A stretch of 64,000 nucleotides of DNA from Oscillospiraceae bacterium (lineage in GTDB: Bacteria; Bacillota; Clostridia; Oscillospirales; Ruminococcaceae): NCBI GenBank assembly GCA_900752435.1, contig CAADVD010000010.1, positions 1 through 64,000 on the forward strand, read 5' to 3'. Positions 8,411-17,691 of this stretch are shown piece by piece. Below the pieces are notes generated by a model that was given only the letters and a program-made list of their open reading frames with translations, ran no database searches and had not been told where the DNA came from. Every line of letters starts with the position of its first letter. Position 1 is the stretch's first letter. The translations under genes were made by a program, and so were the position numbers.

Positions 8411-9490
8411 TTATTCAAATTCCACTACTTGATGTTTTTCAGCGGATTCAAAGATGGCTTCCATCAGCTTCATCACGCGCATCACCTGCGGAAGCTTGAC
8501 AAGGATTTCTTCCTGTCCATCGATGGCAGCCAGCACATTGCGGTAGAAGTCGCGGATGTCTGCGTGGATGGCCGGAAGCGGTTCGGTTTTGATGGTTTCT
8601 TCCGTGCGCGGCGCCATGGTTTTGGTGAGACCGGCGGCGGTGCGGATGGGCACGGCGTCATTTTTGCTCCAGTCGGTCACGCGGACAATTTCGCCGTTTA
8701 AGTGCCAGTCGCGGATCACGGCGGTGCCGTTTTGCCCCAGCACATACCAGCGCGGAAGGTTGATGAAGTTGCTGGTCCCGACTTCCAGCAGATAAACCAG
8801 TCCGCTTTCAAAGGTCAGCTCCACGGTAAAGCCGTCGTCCACCAGTTCGTTGGTGACGTGCGTAAAGCTCGCGTAGACGCGTTTGACCTTTTCCGGAATC
8901 ATCATCAGCGCTTGGTCGAGGATGTGTACGCCCCAGTCCAGCACCATGCCGCCGCCATGCTCCGGTTCCTGCCGCCAGTCGCCCGGGATGCCGCGCGAAC
9001 CGTGGACACGGGATTCCATGCGGAAGATATTGCCCAGCAGGTGTTCGTCGTAAATCTTTTTCACGGTGAGGAAATCCTCGTCCCAGCGGCGGTTTTGATG
9101 TACGACAAACAGTTTGCCGGTTTCAGCGGCAACGTCCATCATCTCCTGCAAATCCTTCGAGGACAAAGTGACCGGCTTTTCGCAGACGACATTTTTTCCG
9201 GCGCGCAGAGCGCGGATGACAATTTCCTTGTGCACATCGTTCGGCGTGGCGCAGAGGACGATGTCTACATTCGGGTCGGCAAGCAGTTCATCCAGCGAAT
9301 TGTAGGCGTGCAAACCGTGTTCGCGCGCAAACTGCTGGCGTTCTTCGCGAATGTCATAACTGCCAGTCACTTGCAAATGCTCAATGCCGCCAACGGGTGC
9401 GTCACTCTGCTCGTTTTCTCCAGAAATCAACTCCCGATGCCAGTTGCCCATGCCACCCAAACCGACAATGGCTAAATGGTATTCTTTCAT
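8411..9490 (-). CDS. Gfo/Idh/MocA-family oxidoreductase
   Basis: The 359-residue NAD(P)-dependent dehydrogenase has the Rossmann glycine motif VGLGGMG at residues 9-15 and the family catalytic segment VVCEKPVTLS near residue 100, where the EKP lysine is expected to act. Members oxidise sugars, inositols or sugar acids. ATG 9490 has GGAGGAAC seven bases ahead. It is the last gene of the minus-strand cluster led by the LacI regulator and is distantly paralogous to the gene at 10579. A stem-loop in the gap upstream may lower its expression. The substrate cannot be assigned. Confidence 0.85.
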   Translation of the reverse strand: MKEYHLAIVGLGGMGNWHRELISGENEQSDAPVGGIEHLQVTGSYDIREERQQFAREHGLHAYNSLDELLADPNVDIVLCATPNDVHKEIVIRALRAGKNVVCEKPVTLSSKDLQEMMDVAAETGKLFVVHQNRRWDEDFLTVKKIYDEHLLGNIFRMESRVHGSRGIPGDWRQEPEHGGGMVLDWGVHILDQALMMIPEKVKRVYASFTHVTNELVDDGFTVELTFESGLVYLLEVGTSNFINLPRWYVLGQNGTAVIRDWHLNGEIVRVTDWSKNDAVPIRTAAGLTKTMAPRTEETIKTEPLPAIHADIRDFYRNVLAAIDGQEEILVKLPQVMRVMKLMEAIFESAEKHQVVEFE

Positions 9491-9512
9491 TTTCGTTCCT
9501 CCTCGTTCAGCT

Positions 9513-9552
9513 AAACCGCTGGAAACGGTTGAAAATCCATTTCCAGCGGTTT
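9513..9552. terminator. stem-loop between isomerase and second dehydrogenase
   Basis: Perfect 13-base stem AAACCGCTGGAAA (9513-9525) and TTTCCAGCGGTTT (9540-9552). On the minus strand the T tract is only three bases, so this may be a partial terminator inside the operon rather than a full stop. Confidence 0.55.
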
Positions 9553-9569
9553 TTGCCGTATCCCTAATA

Positions 9570-10541
9570 TTATGCCCAGAACATATCCAGTCTCGGTTCG
9601 GTCATAACACACTGGCGGAGTGTGGCAATGGCAGAATCCAAGCCCTCCATGGTGCTCATCAGGCTGTCTTCATGCTCGATGCTGATGACGTAGTCGTAAC
9701 CGGCCAAGCGCAGTTCCGCCATAATGTCTTTCCAGTAACAGAGGTCGTGGCCGCAGCCCACAGAGCGGAATTTCCAAGAGCGGTTGACTTCATCGGAATA
9801 ATGGCGGGTATCCAGAACGCCGTTGATGGCGGTGTTGTATTTGTCCACTTTTGTGTCTTTGGCGTGGAAGTGGTAGATGGCTTTGTGTTTGCCCAGCTCA
9901 CGGATGGCGGCAACCGGATCACAGCCCTGCCAAATCAAGTGGGAGGGGTCAAAGTTGGCGCCGATTTCCGGTCCAACCGCTTCACGGAGTTTCAGGAGCG
10001 TATAGACGTTGTAAACGCAGAAGCCCGGGTGCATTTCAAAGGCAATTTTGTGAATGCCGTAGGATTTGCACTCTTCCACCTTTTGTTTCCAGTACGGAAT
10101 CAGCACTTCGCTCCACTGCCATTCCAGCACTTGGGAGTATTCCGGCGGCCATGAGCAGGTAACCCAGTTCGGCATGGTGCCGTTCGGGCCTTCGCCCGGA
10201 CAACCGGAGAACACACAGATTACGTCAACGCCCATTTTCTGCGCCATTTTGCAGGCGTCGGTGATGGCTTTGTCAGCCTGTGCCGCATAAGCTTTGTCCG
10301 GATGAACCGGATTGTCCTGTACGCTGAAAGCGCTGACCTTGATGTCGTATTTTTCTAACGTGGATTTGAATTCGTTGAATTTGGCTTCGTCGTTCAAAAG
10401 AACGTCCGGATCGCAATGGTATTTGCCCGGTGTGCCGCCGCAGCCGACTTCCATGAAGTGGATATCGCGGTCTGCGAGAATTTTACAGGTTTCTTCTAAT
10501 GTGTGCTTTTGAAAAACAGGATTGAAAACGCCGATTTGCAT
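9570..10541 (-). CDS. sugar phosphate isomerase/epimerase-like TIM-barrel protein
   Basis: The 323-residue protein belongs to the xylose-isomerase-like TIM-barrel superfamily (AP endonuclease 2 fold), which includes IolE, IolI and ketose epimerases. Metal-ligand segments are visible: FEMHPGF (a glutamate and histidine on one strand), NFDPSHLIWQG, YHFHAKDT and ISIEHED near the C-terminus. It has no signal peptide, so it is cytoplasmic. It sits between two Gfo/Idh/MocA dehydrogenases, an arrangement typical of inositol or rare-sugar catabolism in which a dehydrogenase product is isomerised or dehydrated. AAAGGAG lies ahead of ATG 10541. No transporter gene accompanies the cluster. Confidence 0.82.
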   Translation of the reverse strand: MQIGVFNPVFQKHTLEETCKILADRDIHFMEVGCGGTPGKYHCDPDVLLNDEAKFNEFKSTLEKYDIKVSAFSVQDNPVHPDKAYAAQADKAITDACKMAQKMGVDVICVFSGCPGEGPNGTMPNWVTCSWPPEYSQVLEWQWSEVLIPYWKQKVEECKSYGIHKIAFEMHPGFCVYNVYTLLKLREAVGPEIGANFDPSHLIWQGCDPVAAIRELGKHKAIYHFHAKDTKVDKYNTAINGVLDTRHYSDEVNRSWKFRSVGCGHDLCYWKDIMAELRLAGYDYVISIEHEDSLMSTMEGLDSAIATLRQCVMTEPRLDMFWA

Positions 10542-10578
10542 GATACTGCACTCCTTTTTTATTCAATAATTTTTTAAC

Positions 10579-11658
10579 CTAGTCAAAATAAACCGCTTTG
10601 CCGGTTTTGGCGGATTCGTAAATGGCTTCCAGAATCTTGGTGACCACGATAGCCTGTTCCGGTTTGACTACGAGTTCGCCGCCGTTCATCACCGCGTTGT
10701 AGAAAACGCGCTGTTCGATATCCGCGTCATCCTCTGCATTGCCATCAAAAAAGGCAACGCCGTCTGCGTCAAGCGCCGGTTTTTCCACCACTTGCTTGTT
10801 GTATTTGATGCTGTTGATGCGAACGCCGTCTTTCATGTCCGCGCCAGCTTTGGTGCCGCAGAGCGAGGTTTTGGCTTCGTCCACATCCAAGCTGTTGAGC
10901 GCCCATGCCGCTTCCAAGGTGATGGTCGCACCATTTTTCATTTTGATGTAACCAAATGCAGAATCTTCCACGGTGAATTTTTCCGGATCCCAGTCACCCC
11001 ATGCGTTGCCGGTGTTGCGCTGCTTGCCGAGCTTTTTATAAACCGAGCCCATCACGGATTCCGGTTCGTAGTTGTTCATCATCCAAAGGGTTAAGTCCAG
11101 TGCATGGGTGCCGATGTCGATCAGCGGACCGCCGCCTTGTTCGTATTCGTTGAGGAACACGCCCCAGGTCGGAACGGCACGACGGCGGATGGCGTGCGCT
11201 TTCGCGTAGTAAATCTCGCCCAAATCGCCGTTTTCACAAGCGGCCTTCAGATAAGCAGAATCGGTGCGATAACGGTTTTGATAGCCAATGGTGAGAATTT
11301 TGCCGGTTTCTTTAGCCGCGTCCAGCATTTTCTGCGCTTCTTCGGTGTTGATGGCCATCGGTTTTTCGCACATGACGTTTTTGCCCGCATGGAGGGCATC
11401 CACGGTGATGAAGCTGTGGGAGCGGTTTGGCGTTAAAACATAAACGGAGACGATTTCTTCGATTTTCAGCAGTTCTTTGTAGTCGGTGAACACTTTCGTA
11501 TCCTCCGTACCGAAATCGGCCTTGGCCTTTTGCGCTCTTTCTTCAATCAGGTCGCAAACGGCCACAATTTCAAAATTACCGTTGGCTTTGATGGCCGGCA
11601 TATGTTTGTTGTTGGCGATACCGCCGCATCCAATAATTCCAATTTTCATTTTTTCCAT
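10579..11658 (-). CDS. Gfo/Idh/MocA-family oxidoreductase
   Basis: The 359-residue NAD(P)-dependent dehydrogenase begins with KIGIIGCGGIANNKHMPA, the Rossmann nucleotide loop. The catalytic NVMCEKPMAI is near residue 98, and the later GGGPLIDIGTHALDL is the usual family substrate-domain motif with its GTH(A) histidine. ATG 11658 has a GAGG site eight bases upstream; a second in-frame ATG follows at codon 4. It is the first enzyme gene after the LacI regulator (29 bases apart) and probably shares its transcript. Inositol, glucose or a related polyol are all plausible substrates. Confidence 0.87.
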   Translation of the reverse strand: MEKMKIGIIGCGGIANNKHMPAIKANGNFEIVAVCDLIEERAQKAKADFGTEDTKVFTDYKELLKIEEIVSVYVLTPNRSHSFITVDALHAGKNVMCEKPMAINTEEAQKMLDAAKETGKILTIGYQNRYRTDSAYLKAACENGDLGEIYYAKAHAIRRRAVPTWGVFLNEYEQGGGPLIDIGTHALDLTLWMMNNYEPESVMGSVYKKLGKQRNTGNAWGDWDPEKFTVEDSAFGYIKMKNGATITLEAAWALNSLDVDEAKTSLCGTKAGADMKDGVRINSIKYNKQVVEKPALDADGVAFFDGNAEDDADIEQRVFYNAVMNGGELVVKPEQAIVVTKILEAIYESAKTGKAVYFD

Positions 11659-11687
11659 GATAAAAACCTCTTTCTTTTGTAAATTTA

Positions 11688-12683
11688 TTATTTGACGGAT
11701 TCCCGGCAGATGATGTGATGCTCCAGATACACACTCGCCTCCTGCGGACTTCCGTTGATTTTATTGAGTAACAGCTCCATGGCTTTACTGCCGATTTCGT
11801 ATTGCGGCTGCGATACTGTAGTGATAGAAGGCTGATACATTTCGCTGATGGCGGTGTTGTCAAAGCCCATCACGGAAATATCGTCCGGTACGCGGATTCC
11901 GTGTTCGCCCAATTCCCGTACCGCGCCGATGGCACCGGCATCGGAGAAGGAGAAAATGGCATCCGGCAGCGATTTCTGTACCAGCAGTCTTTTGATCGAG
12001 CGTCGTCCGGAATTGTAGGTGTAGCCCTCGTCAAAAATCAGCGCCGGCTCAACCGGCAGATCATGCTGTGCCATCGCATCACAGAAACCGGAAAAACGAA
12101 GCTTTGCCGAACCGCAGTCGTTGTCAGAACGCGGAGTGCCCAAAGCCGCGATGCGGCGTTTGCCAAGGCCGATTAAATAGTTGGTAGCATCCAGTCCAGC
12201 ACGATAATCGTCGATGCTGACCGACGTCAGCTCGGTATTGGGAATCGGTTCACAGGCACACACCAGCGGATAGCTCTGGTTGAACTTCACCAGTTCTTCC
12301 GGCGCAATTTCTCCGCACATGATGATGGCACCGTCCACGGTTCTGGTTTTCAGCATTTTCATGTGATCCATAAAGTGCTTTTTGCTGTCGCGCACCGTGC
12401 AAATCATCACGGTAAAGTCGTGTTCTCTCGCCTTGTCTTCAATTCCGCGCACCACCCGTGAATAGAACTGGTTGGAAATGCTGTCGAGCAAGACCAGAAT
12501 ACGGCGCGTTTCCAAACGGCGCAGATTGCGGCCAAGCAAATTCGGGCTGTACTGCAATTCTTCGATAGCGGAATTGACTTGTATGCGTGTGGATTCTTTT
12601 ACGGTATCGGGTGCGTTGAGCACGCGTGAAACGGTAGCCACCGATACTCTGGCTAAATTTGCAACATCTTTGATGGTTGCCAT
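11688..12683 (-). CDS. LacI-family transcriptional regulator
   Basis: The 331-residue repressor has an N-terminal helix-turn-helix, TIKDVANLARVSVATVSRVL (residues 3-22), a hinge helix, and a periplasmic-binding-protein-like effector domain. The DNA-reading residues match the CG-centred operators found upstream. It leads the minus-strand operon with two dehydrogenases and an isomerase, so it most likely represses this catabolic cluster until the sugar is present. Two palindromic operators (12697-12710 and 12786-12799) flank its own leader, which points to autoregulation. The effector is not known. Confidence 0.92.
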   Translation of the reverse strand: MATIKDVANLARVSVATVSRVLNAPDTVKESTRIQVNSAIEELQYSPNLLGRNLRRLETRRILVLLDSISNQFYSRVVRGIEDKAREHDFTVMICTVRDSKKHFMDHMKMLKTRTVDGAIIMCGEIAPEELVKFNQSYPLVCACEPIPNTELTSVSIDDYRAGLDATNYLIGLGKRRIAALGTPRSDNDCGSAKLRFSGFCDAMAQHDLPVEPALIFDEGYTYNSGRRSIKRLLVQKSLPDAIFSFSDAGAIGAVRELGEHGIRVPDDISVMGFDNTAISEMYQPSITTVSQPQYEIGSKAMELLLNKINGSPQEASVYLEHHIICRESVK

Positions 12684-12696
12684 GGCGCACCTCCTT

Positions 12697-12833
12697 TGTA
12701 ATCGATTACATTTAATTCCTAAAAAAAGTTCCTTGCATCAAAATGCCGGAATTGTTTTTGTCCACAGAGCTAAAATCCACAGTACTGTAAACGATTACAC
12801 TCATAATATACAGGATTCTAAACAAAAAATCAA
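12697..12833 (-). promoter_or_regulatory. promoter and two LacI-type operators of the sugar operon
   Basis: On the minus strand TTGATT (12833-12828), 17 bases, TATATT (12810-12805). Operator O1, TGTAAACGATTACA, lies at 12786-12799 just downstream of the -10. Operator O2, TGTAATCGATTACA (a perfect palindrome), lies at 12697-12710 beside the ribosome site. The centres are 89 bases apart. Both match the CG-centred consensus of LacI-family repressors. Confidence 0.8.
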
Positions 12834-12958
12834 GTGGTTTTTGCGAAAATTTTTTCTAAATTTGAAATTGGGCAATAACGCACAAAAACACAAGCGCAGA
12901 TTTAGAGAATGTTACGGAATCGACCAATACACAGCAGGAAAAACGTCGATTCAAAGGA

Positions 12959-12995
12959 AATCAGCGTCCGTACCGCCATGGTACGAACGCTGATT
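12959..12995 (-). terminator. stem-loop after the receiver-kinase gene
   Basis: AATCAGCGTCCGTACC (12959-12974) pairs with GGTACGAACGCTGATT (12980-12995), with one mismatch. It follows the stop at 13018 on the minus strand; the T tract (TTTCC) is short. The rest of the 334-base gap 12684-13017 holds the lacI promoter and operators and no gene. Confidence 0.6.
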
Positions 12996-13017
12996 CAAAA
13001 TTCCACACAACATAAGG

Positions 13018-14088
13018 CTACTGCTGAAAATACAAAAACAATTCCGCGCCGTTGTCCACTTCGCCGACCATGCGCACCTTGCCGCCATGCCGCTTCATCA
13101 CGCGGTCAACCAGCGCCAAGCCCACGCCGCTCCCCTCAAACTCCTCCGGCTCATGCAGGCGCTGGAACACCGCGAACAGCTTATCCGCATAAGCCATGTC
13201 AAAGCCTACACCGTTGTCGTGTATGGCAACCACGGTAAAGCCGTCCTCCTCAAAACTGCGCACCGCAATTTTGGCATGCTGACGATGGCGTGTAAATTTA
13301 AACGCATTGCTCAGCACATTTTTCAAGGCCATCCGCACCAAAACCGCATCCCCCTGCACCAAGGGAATGGGCTCCGCGGTCATAGCGATGGATCGGTTTG
13401 GTTCCAGCGATTTTAGTTCCGAAAAAATGCTGTCCAGCATGGCGTTGAAATCCAACGGTTCAAATTTGGGCTTAATGTTGCACATCCGCGAAAATTCCAG
13501 CAAGCGTTCGAGCATGGTAATGAGCTGATCCGACTTGTCGTGAATCATACCGGTAATTTTGGCGACTTCCTCGGTCACATCGCCGCCCAGTTCCTCTTGA
13601 AGCGTCTGAATCAGCAATTGAATCACCTGCAGCGGTGCGCGTAAATCGTGCGACACCGCCGAACAAAATAAATTCAGCTCGCTGTACGCCGCCGCCAGCT
13701 CCCGATTTTGCCGGGAAACGCGCAGATGCGTCTTGATGCGAGCCAAATATTCCTCTCTCACAAACGGTTTGGTGACATAATCACAGCAACCCAGTTCAAA
13801 TCCCTGCTTGATGATTTGAGGGCTGGCCTCCGACGTCAAAAACAGGATGGGAATGTCTCGGGTGTCCTCCCGTTCCTTGACGATGCGGCACACCTCCAGC
13901 CCGTTCATGCCAGCCATTTTGATGTCCAGCACAATCAAATCCGGCTGTTTCTGTTCCAGAAATTTCAGTGCCGCCTGTCCGCTGGTGACTGCATAAACCC
14001 GATAGCCTTCCTGCTTGAGCAGAGAACCGGCAAAGGCGATGTGCTCCGGCAAATCGTCCACGATCAGAATTTCCGCACCCTCGTTCAT
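13018..14088 (-). CDS. receiver-histidine kinase fusion protein (soluble signalling kinase)
   Basis: The 356-residue cytoplasmic protein has an N-terminal receiver domain (about 1-122; D55 as phosphoacceptor, K107 conserved) followed by a histidine kinase: dimerisation helix with H147 in AVSHDLRAPL, and an ATPase domain with NVLSNAFKF, HDNGVGFD and GSGVGLALV. It has no membrane segment. The layout is the reverse of a hybrid kinase, so it can receive phosphate and then signal onward. An open frame runs upstream into urtE, but ATG 14088 with GGAGG upstream is the clear start. It lies 26 bases after urtE and is probably co-transcribed, linking urea/amide transport to a signalling output. No partner regulator is adjacent. 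Confidence 0.85.
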   Translation of the reverse strand: MNEGAEILIVDDLPEHIAFAGSLLKQEGYRVYAVTSGQAALKFLEQKQPDLIVLDIKMAGMNGLEVCRIVKEREDTRDIPILFLTSEASPQIIKQGFELGCCDYVTKPFVREEYLARIKTHLRVSRQNRELAAAYSELNLFCSAVSHDLRAPLQVIQLLIQTLQEELGGDVTEEVAKITGMIHDKSDQLITMLERLLEFSRMCNIKPKFEPLDFNAMLDSIFSELKSLEPNRSIAMTAEPIPLVQGDAVLVRMALKNVLSNAFKFTRHRQHAKIAVRSFEEDGFTVVAIHDNGVGFDMAYADKLFAVFQRLHEPEEFEGSGVGLALVDRVMKRHGGKVRMVGEVDNGAELFLYFQQ

Positions 14089-14114
14089 CTTCCCATCCTC
14101 CGTTGTGTTGTCCG

Positions 14115-14807
14115 TTATTCCGTCATCAGCCGCTGAATTTCGGCAGTATCGGATTTGTCCGTCTTTTTGCTGTAAACGATGCTTCCCTTTTCCATAACGT
14201 TGACGATGGTGGCGTTTTCCATCACAAAATCCAGATACTGTTCCACAATCAGGATGGTGATGCCCTTCCACTCGTTGATTTTGCGGATGGCCGCGCCGAT
14301 GTCCTGAATGATGGACGGCTGGATGCCCTCCGTTGGCTCATCCAGAATCAGAATTTTCGGTTCCGCCACCAAAGCACGAGCAATGGCCAGCTGCTGCTGC
14401 TGACCGCCGGATAAATCGCCGCCCTTTCGTTTGGCGAACTTCGGCAGGATGGGGAACAAATCGTAGATGTAATCCGGAATTTTCCCTTTGCCGCCAATCG
14501 GCTGTAACCCCAGCTCAATGTTTTCGGTTACGGTCATTTGCGGAAAAATGTCGCGTCCTTGGGGGACATAGCCGATGCCGTGCTTCACGCGTTCATAGGT
14601 CGGTTTTTTGATGATCTCTTCCCCGTCCAGCACGATGCTGCCCTTGGGGGTTTTGACCAGACCCATGATGCTCTTGAGCGTGGTGCTTTTGCCCACGCCG
14701 TTGCGCCCAATCAGGCTGACGATTTCGCCTTTCGGCACATCCAGGGACAAGCCCTCAATGACGCGGCTTTCTCCATAATAGGAATCCATATCCGTCAGTT
14801 TCAGCAT
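14115..14807 (-). CDS. urtE: urea-type ABC transporter ATP-binding subunit UrtE
   Basis: The 230-residue ABC ATPase is of the LivF/UrtE branch. It shows Walker A GRNGVGKST (near residue 37), the Q-loop region GYVPQGRDIFP, signature LSGGQQQQLAIARAL, Walker B ILILDEPTEGIQPS, and switch histidine region VEQYL, where Q replaces H as is usual in the LivF/UrtE group. The frame stays open upstream to 14864, but ATG 14807 with GGAGGAG is the natural start, one base after the urtD stop. With UrtD it forms the ATPase pair of a branched-chain amino acid/urea family importer. Confidence 0.88.
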   Translation of the reverse strand: MLKLTDMDSYYGESRVIEGLSLDVPKGEIVSLIGRNGVGKSTTLKSIMGLVKTPKGSIVLDGEEIIKKPTYERVKHGIGYVPQGRDIFPQMTVTENIELGLQPIGGKGKIPDYIYDLFPILPKFAKRKGGDLSGGQQQQLAIARALVAEPKILILDEPTEGIQPSIIQDIGAAIRKINEWKGITILIVEQYLDFVMENATIVNVMEKGSIVYSKKTDKSDTAEIQRLMTE

Positions 14808-14808
14808 C

Positions 14809-15588
14809 CTATTCTCCTCCTCTTCCCAAGTAGACCGCCTGCACGGTTTTGTCCGCCAGCACATCGGAAATGTGGCCCTCCATCAGCACTTTTCCCTCGT
14901 GCAGGACGGTCACGATGTCCGCCGCCTGTTTGACAAAGTCCATGTCGTGCTCAATCACGATTACGGTGCAGTCTTTTTTGATTTCTTTCAAAATCTCGCC
15001 GGTACGGAAGGTTTCCGGCTTGCCCATGCCGGCCGCCGGTTCATCCAGCATGATGATTTCCGGTTTTTGCACCAACTGCATGGCGATTTCCAGCCATTGC
15101 TTTTCACCGTGTGCCAGACTGCCTGCGCGCACTTGAGCGCGATCCGCCAATTCTACGCGCTCCAAGACGGCATAAATGTCGTCCATGTCCTGCTTGCTGG
15201 GTTTGTGGAAGATGCTGTCCCAGATGCCCTTGTGGCCTTTTAAGGACAGAATCATATTCTCCTCGACTGTCAGATTGACAAACACCGACGGAACCTGAAA
15301 CTTCCGCCCGATTCCCTGCTCGACGATTTTGTACTCCTTCATGCCGGTCAGGCGAACCGGTTCTCTCCCTTTGGGATAGAACATCACTGTACCGGCGGTG
15401 GGCTTCGTTTTCGCGCAGATGATGTCGAGCAGTGTGGTTTTTCCAGCACCATTCGGCCCAATAAAGAAGTGGATGGTGTTGCGCTTGACGTTGGTCTGCA
15501 CGTCCGTCAGCGCATAAAAGCCATCAAAGGATACTGAAATGCTTTTGATTTCCAGCACCGTTTCCTGTACATTGCTCATCGTATTCAC
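14809..15588 (-). CDS. urtD: urea-type ABC transporter ATP-binding subunit UrtD
   Basis: The 259-residue ABC ATPase of the LivG/UrtD branch has Walker A GPNGAGKTT, the GRKFQVPSVF segment characteristic of UrtD, a diverged signature LAHGEKQWLEIAMQL as in UrtD proteins, Walker B IIMLDEPAAGMG, and switch HDMDF. The start is either GTG 15588 or ATG 15579; neither has a strong ribosome site, and the ATG would drop only three residues. It lies between urtC and urtE in the standard order. It binds and hydrolyses ATP on the cytoplasmic face. Confidence 0.88.
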   Translation of the reverse strand: MNTMSNVQETVLEIKSISVSFDGFYALTDVQTNVKRNTIHFFIGPNGAGKTTLLDIICAKTKPTAGTVMFYPKGREPVRLTGMKEYKIVEQGIGRKFQVPSVFVNLTVEENMILSLKGHKGIWDSIFHKPSKQDMDDIYAVLERVELADRAQVRAGSLAHGEKQWLEIAMQLVQKPEIIMLDEPAAGMGKPETFRTGEILKEIKKDCTVIVIEHDMDFVKQAADIVTVLHEGKVLMEGHISDVLADKTVQAVYLGRGGE

Positions 15589-15640
15589 ACGCTTTCATCA
15601 TACCATGAAATGGCGATGCAAGCAACTCCTTTCCCCAATT

Positions 15641-16753
15641 CTAAACCGACTGTTTTTCGGTCACTGCGTCCGTTTTTTCCGGAGTTTTCCGCAGTTTCCG
15701 GATGAGTGCGGGAATCTGTTCTTTCACCAAGCCGACTAAGCCGCCTTTGAAGAAAATGATGGTGATGCAGAACACCGCGCCGATGATGTACTGCCAAATT
15801 TCGACCATACTGCCGGAGCTCAAATTGTATTCGCACAAATTGATTAAGAATGCGCCGATGACCGCGCCGATGATGGTGCCGCGGCCGCCGACCGCTACCC
15901 AGATGACCATGGTGATGGAATACGAAATGGTCATTTGCGACGGTGTGATGCTGCCGTTGAAGTTGACGAAGATTGCACCGGCAATTGCGGCAAAAATGGC
16001 ACTCAGCACATAGACGAATGTTTTGTATTTGCTGACCTGATAACCGGAAAAATAGGTGCGGTTTTCGCCGTCGCGGATGGCAATCAGCAGTTTGCCGAAT
16101 TTCCGGTTGACTAAGAATTTGGACAGCGCGTAAATCAGCACCATAATCGCCAAGGCGACGTAAAACAGCAGGAACATATTGCCCTGGTTGGCGCCGCCTT
16201 TGATGCTGCCGAACACGGATTTGATTTCGGTGATGCCGACGTTGCCGTTGGTGTACGGCGACAGCGCGATGAAAATGGAATAGGCTGCCCACGTCAGCGC
16301 CTGCGAAATGATGGAGAAATAAACGCCTTTGACGCGGTTTTTAAAGATGAAATAGCCGATGATGCCGGACACCAAAGCCGGAACCAAAACCATCAGTAAG
16401 ATGGACAGCGGCAGACTCTTAAACGGCCGCCAGATGAGCGGCAGTTCCTCCAAACCGCCGATGTGCATAAAGTCGGTGATTTGGCCGCCCGTACTTTGCA
16501 GTTTCAAATACATGGCCATGGCATAGCCGCCCAACGCGAAATAAAGCCCATGACCCAAGCTGAGAATGCCCGTATAGCCCCAAATCAAATCCAGTCCCAT
16601 CGCCACAATGGCAAACGCGATGCACTTTCCCAGAAATAAGACCGTTGAACTGCCGCTCAAAAGCCCTGCATTCAAGAAAACCGGCATCAACGCAAGAATG
16701 ATTACGATCACAGCAAAACAGATGTTGCTGCCCTGTTTTTTTATCAAGTTCAT
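15641..16753 (-). CDS. urtC: urea-type ABC transporter permease UrtC
   Basis: The 370-residue polytopic membrane protein has the LivM/UrtC pattern: a hydrophobic N-terminus, DLIWGYTGILSLGHGLYFALGGY (the family channel motif), and GGRGTIIGAVIGAF in the C-terminal half. It forms the translocation pore with UrtB. ATG 16753 has GGAGGTAT upstream. It follows urtB by 32 bases. A C-terminal charged tail of about 35 residues is predicted to be cytoplasmic. Confidence 0.88.
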   Translation of the reverse strand: MNLIKKQGSNICFAVIVIILALMPVFLNAGLLSGSSTVLFLGKCIAFAIVAMGLDLIWGYTGILSLGHGLYFALGGYAMAMYLKLQSTGGQITDFMHIGGLEELPLIWRPFKSLPLSILLMVLVPALVSGIIGYFIFKNRVKGVYFSIISQALTWAAYSIFIALSPYTNGNVGITEIKSVFGSIKGGANQGNMFLLFYVALAIMVLIYALSKFLVNRKFGKLLIAIRDGENRTYFSGYQVSKYKTFVYVLSAIFAAIAGAIFVNFNGSITPSQMTISYSITMVIWVAVGGRGTIIGAVIGAFLINLCEYNLSSGSMVEIWQYIIGAVFCITIIFFKGGLVGLVKEQIPALIRKLRKTPEKTDAVTEKQSV

Positions 16754-16785
16754 CAGATACCTCCTGAATCGTTCCCGACGCGTTC

Positions 16786-17691
16786 CTATTCATCCAGATT
16801 TCTGCTCTTAATCACGAACAGACCCTGCGGACGTTTTTGCAGGAACAGGATGACAATCAGCAAAACAATGGCTTTGGCAATGGTGGAAGACGTGTAATTT
16901 TCGGTAAAGATGCTGGCCGAGCCGATGATGGTCGAACCCACCACGGTTCCAGCAAGCTTGCCCACACCGCCTAATACAACGGCCATGAAGGCGTTGACGA
17001 TGTAGCTTTGGCCAACTGTGGAGTCGATGGAGCCGAGCAGTGCCACCGAGCATCCGGCGATACCGGCCAAGCCCGAACCAATGGCAAATGTAATGTTGTC
17101 CACACGTCTGGAGTTGATGCCCATGCACTGTGCCATTGGGCGGTTCTGCATGACGGCGCGCATCTGCTTGCCGAAGCCGGAGCGGTACATGATGAACCAC
17201 ACACCCAGCAAGCACAGCAGTACAAGCAGGATGATGAACAAACGGTTGTAGGAAAATGTACAGCCGCCAATCGTGATGCCCCCCTGCAAAAACGACGGCG
17301 CGGTCACGTTGACCCCTTGTGTGCCGAAGATGCTTCTGGCCGCTTGCTGTAAAATCAAGCTGATGCCCCAAGTCGCCAGCAAACTGTCGATTTCACGTCC
17401 GTAAAGCCGCGAAATGACCACGCGTTCGAGCAGACTGCCCAGCAGGAACGTTACGCCGAACGCCACCGGAATCGCCAGAAAATAGTACAGGCTCTGCAAG
17501 TTTTCCGGCAGGATTTGAAAGAAAATTTGCTGTACCACATAGGTCATGTACGCGCCAATCATCACAAATTCGCCGTGCGCCATGTTGATGACGCGCATCA
17601 GCCCAAACGTAATCGCCAATCCCAGCGAAGTGAGCAGTACAATCGAGCTTAAACTTAAACCGTTAAAAAGTGTATTGATGAACTGTTCCAT
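16786..17691 (-). CDS. urtB: urea-type ABC transporter permease UrtB
   Basis: The 301-residue LivH/UrtB-type permease has about eight membrane helices. The conserved MRVINMAHGEFVMIGAYMTY is at residues 32-51, and VLGGVGKLAGTVVGS is the family loop near the C-terminus. AAAGGAGG precedes ATG 17691. It is separated from urtA by 292 bases that hold a hairpin, so it is probably translated from a processed or partly attenuated urt message. Its length fits UrtB of Firmicutes; cyanobacterial UrtB is longer. Confidence 0.88.
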   Translation of the reverse strand: MEQFINTLFNGLSLSSIVLLTSLGLAITFGLMRVINMAHGEFVMIGAYMTYVVQQIFFQILPENLQSLYYFLAIPVAFGVTFLLGSLLERVVISRLYGREIDSLLATWGISLILQQAARSIFGTQGVNVTAPSFLQGGITIGGCTFSYNRLFIILLVLLCLLGVWFIMYRSGFGKQMRAVMQNRPMAQCMGINSRRVDNITFAIGSGLAGIAGCSVALLGSIDSTVGQSYIVNAFMAVVLGGVGKLAGTVVGSTIIGSASIFTENYTSSTIAKAIVLLIVILFLQKRPQGLFVIKSRNLDE

